Notes under the pieces: generated by a model | The model's input: only the letters and a program-made list of their open reading frames with translations | What the model was told of the DNA's origin: nothing | Database searches by the model: none | Assembly (NCBI GenBank): GCA_000697335.1 | Contig: JNEM01013510.1 | Coordinates: forward strand, 1 to 30,103 | Reading direction: 5' to 3' | From: Conidiobolus incongruus B7586 | Lineage: Eukaryota; Entomophthoromycota; Entomophthoromycetes; Entomophthorales; Conidiobolaceae | DNA length: 30,103 bases | Position numbers and translations under genes: made by a program | In this document: piece by piece, positions 25,138 through 30,103 of the stretch | How positions within the stretch are numbered: position 1 is the stretch's first letter | Layout: every line of letters begins with the position of its first letter

Positions 25138-25513
25138 TTAATATAATAACTTTGTCTCATGCTGGGCAATGATGTGGAGGGTCGAAATGTTTAGTTCACT
25201 GATTCTGAAAACGGAAAGCACGCCAAAGACAAGCCGGACGAGCTGAGACTTATACAAGGTTAGCTGGGTAGAGAGCATAGTGCATAAGTTTGAGGAGTAC
25301 GTCACCGTACGGGAGGTCAACGGTGATGATTTAGTCTGAATTCATTTCGAGCAAGTTCGGTATATAAAATTGATAAATTAACTCGAAATTCATTTTTGAA
25401 AATGATTTTATTAAAATTTTAGGGTTGAACCGCAGCTGAGGAATCGAGCCTTTGTCAGGCATTCAACTAACTTTTTCTAGCGCTGTTGGTAGTATGTTAT
25501 CTTTTAATTACGT
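25138..25513. other. GC-richer island with stem-loop potential, identity unknown
   Basis: At about 25150-25330 and 25420-25490 the sequence is much richer in G+C than its flanks. Visible foldable pairs on the plus strand are GTCTCA/TGAGAC (about 25154 and 25244), TCACCGT/ACGGTGA (about 25301-25326, 11-base loop), and GTTGAA/TTCAAC enclosing GCCT/AGGC (about 25424-25466). Short open stretches occur on both strands (the longest is 60 codons, 25320-25138, minus) but none has a recognisable motif. I checked for tRNA, 5S, U1, U2 and U6 landmarks and found none. It could be a structured RNA, an exon or UTR of the neighbouring minus-strand gene, or a relic. Confidence 0.35.
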
Positions 25514-25729
25514 CTATGGACCCGCAGGCACTACAAAATCATGGGACTCATAATGTGAGTTCATTGGAGGGCATGGTTCCCAATCAATCTTGTCAGCAGG
25601 TTTGTGCGAGTAGTTTTTGACAATTTGGAATGGTCTGATGGGTTGCCAAGTCGGCGACTTTGATGAACTAGTTTGTCTCATTATAAGAAAAGGAGCTATT
25701 CCACTTTCAAATGTCTGACCACAAAACAT
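25514..25729 (-). CDS. Hypothetical 71-residue protein
   Basis: An ORF of 71 codons from ATG at 25729 to TAG at 25514. I do not recognise the family. In favour of a real gene: codons are balanced and much richer in G+C than the adjacent spacer, the residues are diverse (four Trp/Cys-bearing stretches, such as SPTWQPIRPF and KIDWEPCPPM) rather than the I/K/N/F mix of random AT-rich frames, an A at -3 precedes the ATG, and it sits 260 bp from the divergent ARID gene in a plausible shared promoter. There is no membrane segment; the early part contains several Ser and no acidic residues after position 8 until about 49, which would be compatible with a mitochondrial presequence, but this is inference. 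It may instead be the first exon of a longer gene continuing to the left. Confidence 0.45.
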   Translation of the reverse strand: MFCGQTFESGIAPFLIMRQTSSSKSPTWQPIRPFQIVKNYSHKPADKIDWEPCPPMNSHYESHDFVVPAGP

Positions 25730-25989
25730 ATTTTAATTTCAACTTTGAAAATTATTCCACCACTAATTTATTAAATTGATTATTCAATCAATTAATCAAT
25801 CTATCAATTAATCAATCCAATTCAAAATCTCAAACTAACCAATTAAAACCCTTCCCCCAAACCAATCTCCTGATCATCTAAATATTATCCCATATAATTT
25901 TAATTAATTGCAAAAAAATATAAATAAAATCTAATATTCCAGTCCCTGCCAAACTCAAAATATTATATTGATTATAATAATAACCTAAA
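25730..25989. promoter_or_regulatory. Divergent promoter region with a 16-bp direct repeat
   Basis: This 260-bp spacer separates two divergent starts. It holds ATCAATTAATCAAT twice (25787-25800 and 25803-25816, period 16), plus a looser copy to the left. It also has a C-rich, purine/pyrimidine-biased patch (AAACCCTTCCCCCAAACC, about 25847-25864). Both would be reasonable transcription-factor targets, but no specific factor can be named. Confidence 0.4.
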
Positions 25990-27694
25990 ATGAGTACAGC
26001 AGATGACGCTATTTTAGATCAAATTCATTTTAGTTATGAATATGATCAATTTATTAAAATTCTAAAGAGTTTTCATTTGAAAAAATTGTAATTTATCTTT
26101 AGTTATAAAAGTAAAATAGTAGTGTACTAATGAATGTTTAGTAATAGGGAAGTTAACTTAACACCACAGTTGTCGGGTAATAAGTTAGACTTGTTAAAGT
26201 TTTATAAAAGGGTTATAGCTATGGGAGGCTTCGATTATGTATTCCTATTATTAATATCATTTTATATATTGAACTAACATTTTAAATTAGATAAATGACC
26301 AAAAGCTATGGGCTCAATTAGCAGAACCTTTGAATTTACCCAAGACATGTACATCGAGGAGTTATATGTTAAAGCAGGCGTATATTAAGACGTTGAGGGA
26401 TTTCGAAATGGAATTCAAGGGAGCGATTCCAGATATAAAGGCTATAGATAATATTCAATCCGAAGTGAAATTTGGTGTACCTTTAACCAGTGCCAAATCC
26501 GCAGGGGGAGGCACAACAATTCCAGATATTTCAGCTTCGAGAAATATTCAACCACATTCTATGACTGCTTCAAATGGTTTAAATGTCAAACAGTTTCACA
26601 ATATTGCTGTAGGTGGGGGTGGTCAAACTCGTAATTTGGCTCCGATACCTCCTGGAGCGCACCCTGTCCAGCATAGTTCACTATTGATTAGAATTTACTA
26701 CAGTTTGAAGAGCGAATTAAAGAATGAAATTGAATGGGGTTTAATTCAACTCCTCAAATTCAGTTTTTTCAGTCAGGTCAATATGTTGAATTTGGGTAAT
26801 AATATCATTCATTTGATATTAGACCAACTCTTGAATTCTTTAGCTAAACTGTATTCTAAATCTATGAGTTCGTCAATGTCGTCCAATTCTAGTGATATGA
26901 TGGACACTGACAACCAATTTGAACTGAATTGGAGAAAGTTGACATCCGAGGAGGAAAGTGAACTGTTAATTATTTGGTTAATTTTGCGTAATCTAATTGA
27001 AAATGACAACGTTTTGGAGTATTTGAATTCTCAGCTCATTTTTAAAGACTGTTTATATTGTACACTTTATTACTGTTTTAATGCCAATTCTAACGATTCC
27101 AACCACATTCAAGAACTCAAACTCAATTGCTTCGACTGTCTGTCGGAAGTATCATCTCTCTTGGAATTAGAAGATCCTTCCATAGTTCATTTACTCAACG
27201 ATATCCTAACTACTAGTTCAGATCGCTACCAAGTGTTAAAGAGCCTTCAAACCCTGAACAATCTGTTCAAATCTGACAACAATCTCACATTCCTAGAGCA
27301 AATCAACATTCAAACCGTCTTCCAATTTTGTTGGCTTTTTGAATCCGACAAAATGTTGGGATTAGCAGCTGTGGACCTTATTATGAATTACTTCAAATTC
27401 AATATTCAGCTTCTAGAGGATTCACAGCAGCCTTACTCCCTCCAAATGATTCAATTGGGGTATCGTCTCATGGATACTCACTTGATGATCTCTGTGGAGC
27501 AGGACAAATATCAAATCGATACTGAACCTATCCTCGCAGGTTGGGACATTATTGAATTCTTTATGGATCAAAATCTCTTAACACCTTTGGCCACTTTCAA
27601 ATCGCGACTCTTAGTAAAGAGTCTCATTCAATTGAGTATTATTCCTCAAGTAATCCAATCCAAATTTTTTAAATATGTTAATGATATTCAATAA
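25990..27694 (+). CDS. RSC9: ARID-domain protein, RSC9-like chromatin-remodelling subunit (3 exons)
   Basis: Predicted DNA-binding subunit of an RSC/SWI-SNF-type nucleosome remodeller. Exons are 25990-26087, 26142-26238 and 26291-27694, giving 532 residues. The ARID domain (about residues 18-104) is assembled only after splicing: SFHLKKFNRE, then LTPQLSGNKLDLLKFYKRVI, GGFDY, KLWAQLAEPLNLP and YIKTLRDFE, matching the family order of hydrophobic core, GxxLDL, GG and terminal Y..L..FE. The remainder is largely helical, Leu-rich sequence consistent with the armadillo-like body of RSC9, with a glycine-rich patch (about 130-165) and a Ser/Met-rich, acidic linker (about 245-265). No zinc finger or RFX domain is seen, which favours RSC9 over animal ARID2. 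Introns have GT/AG ends and fungal branch sites; phases join exactly. Length is close to yeast Rsc9. The ARID call is strong; the complex assignment is by similarity of layout. Confidence 0.85.
26088..26141 (+). other. Intron 1 of the ARID gene
   Basis: A 54-nt intron with donor GTAATT, a perfect TACTAAT branch site at 26125-26131 and acceptor TTTAG. Removing it joins LKK-F-NREV without a frame change, inside the ARID domain. Unspliced reading stops at once. Confidence 0.85.
26239..26290 (+). other. Intron 2 of the ARID gene
   Basis: A 52-nt intron with donor GTATTC, branch-like AACTAAC near 26272-26278 and acceptor AATTAG. It lies between codons (phase 0) and joins GGFDY to INDQKLW, restoring the conserved ARID order. 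Confidence 0.85.
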
Positions 27695-27739
27695 ATTGAC
27701 TAATCAATATCCCATAAAATATATTAATAAATTCTAATT

Positions 27740-29107
27740 TTATTTAATTAATTTAACCAATTTACCATCTATAAAAGTTGGTAAAAATTTATAATACTTT
27801 AAAAATTTACTCGCGAGTAGAATATGACTTCCAAAGAACCAAATACTGGCGAACCAGATGGGAACGAAGGTATTTTGTGATTGAAATTCTAGCAAGTATG
27901 CGAATAGAAGCCAGCACGCTTGGCTCAAAGTCCAGCTAATCGCTCCAAATACTAGGGGTTTGGTCCCGGTCTTGTCAATTTGAATGAGGATTAGAGGCAG
28001 TAGGGCTAGGTACCAGATGAAATACTGACTTGTGGACACTTTGTTAAATGCTACGAATAAGAATGTTTGCAGGAACCAATTCAATTGAATATCGCGTTTT
28101 AGGCCAATTCCCCAAATTAAAACTATCAACAATTGAGGGGCAAAACTCATAAGACCTGTAAACCCACTGGACGATTGGTTATTATAAGTTAAATACAGAG
28201 GTAAAAACCAAACAGAAAAATTATGACGATGATCCTTCCTGATGAAGTGGTACCAGTAGGTGTGGTGGAGGAATTCGTTCCCAAACTGCAGATAGAATAT
28301 AAGGTTAAGGGTTAGAAAAGTAGCTGCGGAATATACGAACAACTCAACGCGGGTAGTATTAATCACGTCGTGGAATTTTTTGGGAACGATACGTCTCAAC
28401 AATTTACTGGTAAAATTAACAGGATTCAACATTTTCAAAGTGAATTTGCGTTTGGAATGTCTTCCCCCACTCGCCTGACTTACAGCTCTTTTCCCTAATC
28501 GTTTCAATCTTAAAAACTCTCTGGGATAATTCTTGTCCAAGACACCCAAAATAGAAATTGCATAAATGATAGGATACAGTTTGAATTGAACGCTAAGTCC
28601 GAATAAAATACATCCCAAAATGAATCGATTCTTTAAAAAACTGTATAAACTACCCAATATCATTAAAATGAGAACGGATTCACAATTCCCTCTGGTGGAA
28701 ATCGTAGCGACGAAGGGATTTAACAACCAGGTATATCCGATCATTCTGTTAACTTTCTGCTCTGACTGTTCTCTTATCAATCCCAACTGAATCAAAATAT
28801 GACCACATATCAAATCACATATACTAAATATCCATTTGCCAAAGCTTTGGTGTAACAAATGATTGGGAGCTACCATATACGCCAACAGCGGAGTGTATCT
28901 ATAAGTTGACCTATCGTAAGGACTCCCGCCATCCAAGAGGAATTTCGCAGCGTCAGTCACCACTTTGTAATCCACATCAGTATACGGTACTTCACTGTAA
29001 AGATCTTGATATTCGCTCCAAAATAGTAAAATTAGACGTAATAGGAAGGAGAATGTGAATAATTTGAATTTAGAACCAAATATTAATGAATTGATTTGAT
29101 TTATCAT
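27740..29107 (-). CDS. GPI14: GPI mannosyltransferase 1 (PIG-M / Gpi14)
   Basis: Adds the first mannose (alpha-1,4, from dolichol-phosphate mannose) to GlcN-PI during GPI-anchor synthesis in the endoplasmic reticulum membrane. The 455 residues hold many hydrophobic segments and the family landmarks: PYTDVDYKVVTDAA (41-54) with the catalytic DxD in the first lumenal loop, GSPYDRSTYRYTPLLA (61-76), STRGNCES (137-144), HRHNFSVWFLPLYL (293-306), SFAPQLLI (321-328) and FNKVSTSQYFIWYL (354-367). The protein is a little longer than human PIG-M (423), partly because of a strongly basic loop at about 192-253 (LKRLGKRAVS, GGRHSKRKF, LLRRIVPKK). It is intronless, intact, and convergent with the ARID gene, with 45 bp between stop codons, so their 3' UTRs probably overlap. 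Confidence 0.96.
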   Translation of the reverse strand: MINQINSLIFGSKFKLFTFSFLLRLILLFWSEYQDLYSEVPYTDVDYKVVTDAAKFLLDGGSPYDRSTYRYTPLLAYMVAPNHLLHQSFGKWIFSICDLICGHILIQLGLIREQSEQKVNRMIGYTWLLNPFVATISTRGNCESVLILMILGSLYSFLKNRFILGCILFGLSVQFKLYPIIYAISILGVLDKNYPREFLRLKRLGKRAVSQASGGRHSKRKFTLKMLNPVNFTSKLLRRIVPKKFHDVINTTRVELFVYSAATFLTLNLIFYLQFGNEFLHHTYWYHFIRKDHRHNFSVWFLPLYLTYNNQSSSGFTGLMSFAPQLLIVLIWGIGLKRDIQLNWFLQTFLFVAFNKVSTSQYFIWYLALLPLILIQIDKTGTKPLVFGAISWTLSQACWLLFAYLLEFQSQNTFVPIWFASIWFFGSHILLASKFLKYYKFLPTFIDGKLVKLIK

Positions 29108-29278
29108 AATTTAAATTGGATAAAAGGGGTGATGTGACATAATTTGATTAATTTAATTTTATTGATAATAGTTTAGAATTTATGGGTTGAAAAAAAATTT
29201 TTATAAAAAAATTAGAAATTTTAGTAAAAATTTTTAATAGAATAATTAATTAATTAAATATTACTAAAGAATTAAAGA

Positions 29279-30103
29279 AATGGGAAATTTTTTAATTTCT
29301 GATTTTTCAAACATATTACTAGTTTCAAATAAAAAAATATATATAAAACAAATAAGAAAATATATATATTTAAAATAATTTTTTTTGATTAAAAAAATAA
29401 TTTTTTAAAATTAGTTATTTAATTTGATTATGTTTAAACTAAATAGTAACTATCACAAGTTTTTTATTTTAGTATTAGTAAAATTTAATCATAAATCCTC
29501 TAAAATCATAAAAAATTCATAAGCAACTTTTAATAATAAAACATTATTTAAATTAACAATTTATTACTAAGTAAATTATTACCTTAAATTTAAAGTAATA
29601 AGAAATTTTTTAATTTTTGATTTTTCAAACATATTATTAATTTGAAATAAATAAATATATATAAAGTTAATAGGAAATTATATATTTATATATAATAATT
29701 TTTTTAATTAAAAAATTAACTTTTTAAAATTAATTGTTTAATTTATTATATTTAAACTAAATAATAATTATCAAAAGTTTTTTATTTTAATATTAGTAAA
29801 ACTTAACTATAAACCCTTTAAAATTATTTAAAATCTATAAATAACTTTTAATAATAAAATATTATCTAAATTAACAATTTATTACTAAGTAAATTACTTT
29901 AAAGTTAAGAGAGAAACTATTTAAAACTTCTTAAAATTAAAAAACTAACTTTAATTATTATACTTTTAATTGTTAATAAAGTGAAAAAATATATTAAAAA
30001 GTACTTTTTTATTTCAGTTAAAAAATTATCTAAATACTTTAATATTAGTTTTACAAGTATTTTATATATATTAAAGTTTAAACTCAAATTAATAAATAAA
30101 AAT
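29279..30103 (+). repeat. AT-rich dispersed repeat with a 318-bp tandem unit, runs off right edge
   Basis: Two direct units lie at about 29279-29596 and 29597-29914. Landmarks repeat with a constant offset of 318 bp: GATTTTTCAA at 29301 and 29619, TTATTACTAAGTAAATTA at 29561 and 29879. The part after 29914 is single copy here. All of it is matched in reverse orientation at 9759-10310, where only one unit is present. No ORF or known element motif was seen. The stretch 29108-29278, upstream of GPI14, is AT-rich with nothing recognisable beyond the presumed promoter. Confidence 0.8.

Noticed and set aside
25400-25500. A tRNA on the minus strand, suggested by GGCTCGATTCC resembling a B box
   Set aside because: The T stem does not pair (only about three of five positions) and no A box or acceptor stem fits at the right distance.
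1-30103. CRISPR arrays, bacterial operons or phage modules
   Set aside because: There are no regularly spaced repeats of that kind, and spliced genes plus GPI-anchor and RSC-type proteins show a eukaryote.

Overview
The window looks like nuclear DNA of a very AT-rich, early-diverging fungus. Three things point there: an RSC9/ARID-type chromatin gene with two short spliceosomal introns (54 and 52 nt, fungal TACTAAT/ACTAAC branch sites), a GPI14/PIG-M mannosyltransferase, and a multimodular non-ribosomal peptide synthetase (NRPS). An entomophthoroid fungus such as Conidiobolus would fit the composition, but that genus is a guess.

Layout. (1) 1-4245, minus: 5' part of an NRPS gene (copy 1: partial C, A, T, C, start of a second A), running off the left edge, with one frame discontinuity. 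(2) 4246-16361: about 12 kb with no supportable gene, extremely AT-rich, most extreme in its centre (about 8.2-14 kb), holding part of an AT-rich dispersed repeat. (3) 16362-23697, plus: a second, decayed copy of the same NRPS gene (copy 2), inverted relative to copy 1. The copies are head-to-head and form arms of a large inverted repeat around the AT-rich core. (4) 23698-25989: mostly AT-rich spacer with two less AT-rich islands of unknown origin and a plausible 71-codon gene (minus). (5) 25990-27694, plus: three-exon ARID/RSC9-like gene. (6) 27740-29107, minus: GPI14/PIG-M, convergent with the ARID gene, stop codons 45 bp apart. (7) 29108-30103: AT-rich repeat with a 318-bp tandem period, the same family as the inverted copy near 9.8-10.3 kb.

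The main biological point is the NRPS pair. Copy 1 is nearly open through the window. Copy 2 has lost its start codon and its second module is heavily broken, yet its first A domain is almost base-identical to copy 1 while the segments on either side differ clearly. That mosaic suggests gene conversion between inverted arms. The geometry (AT-rich gene-free core between homogenised inverted arms) resembles some fungal regional centromeres, but this is only a hypothesis. The ARID and GPI14 genes are ordinary housekeeping genes.
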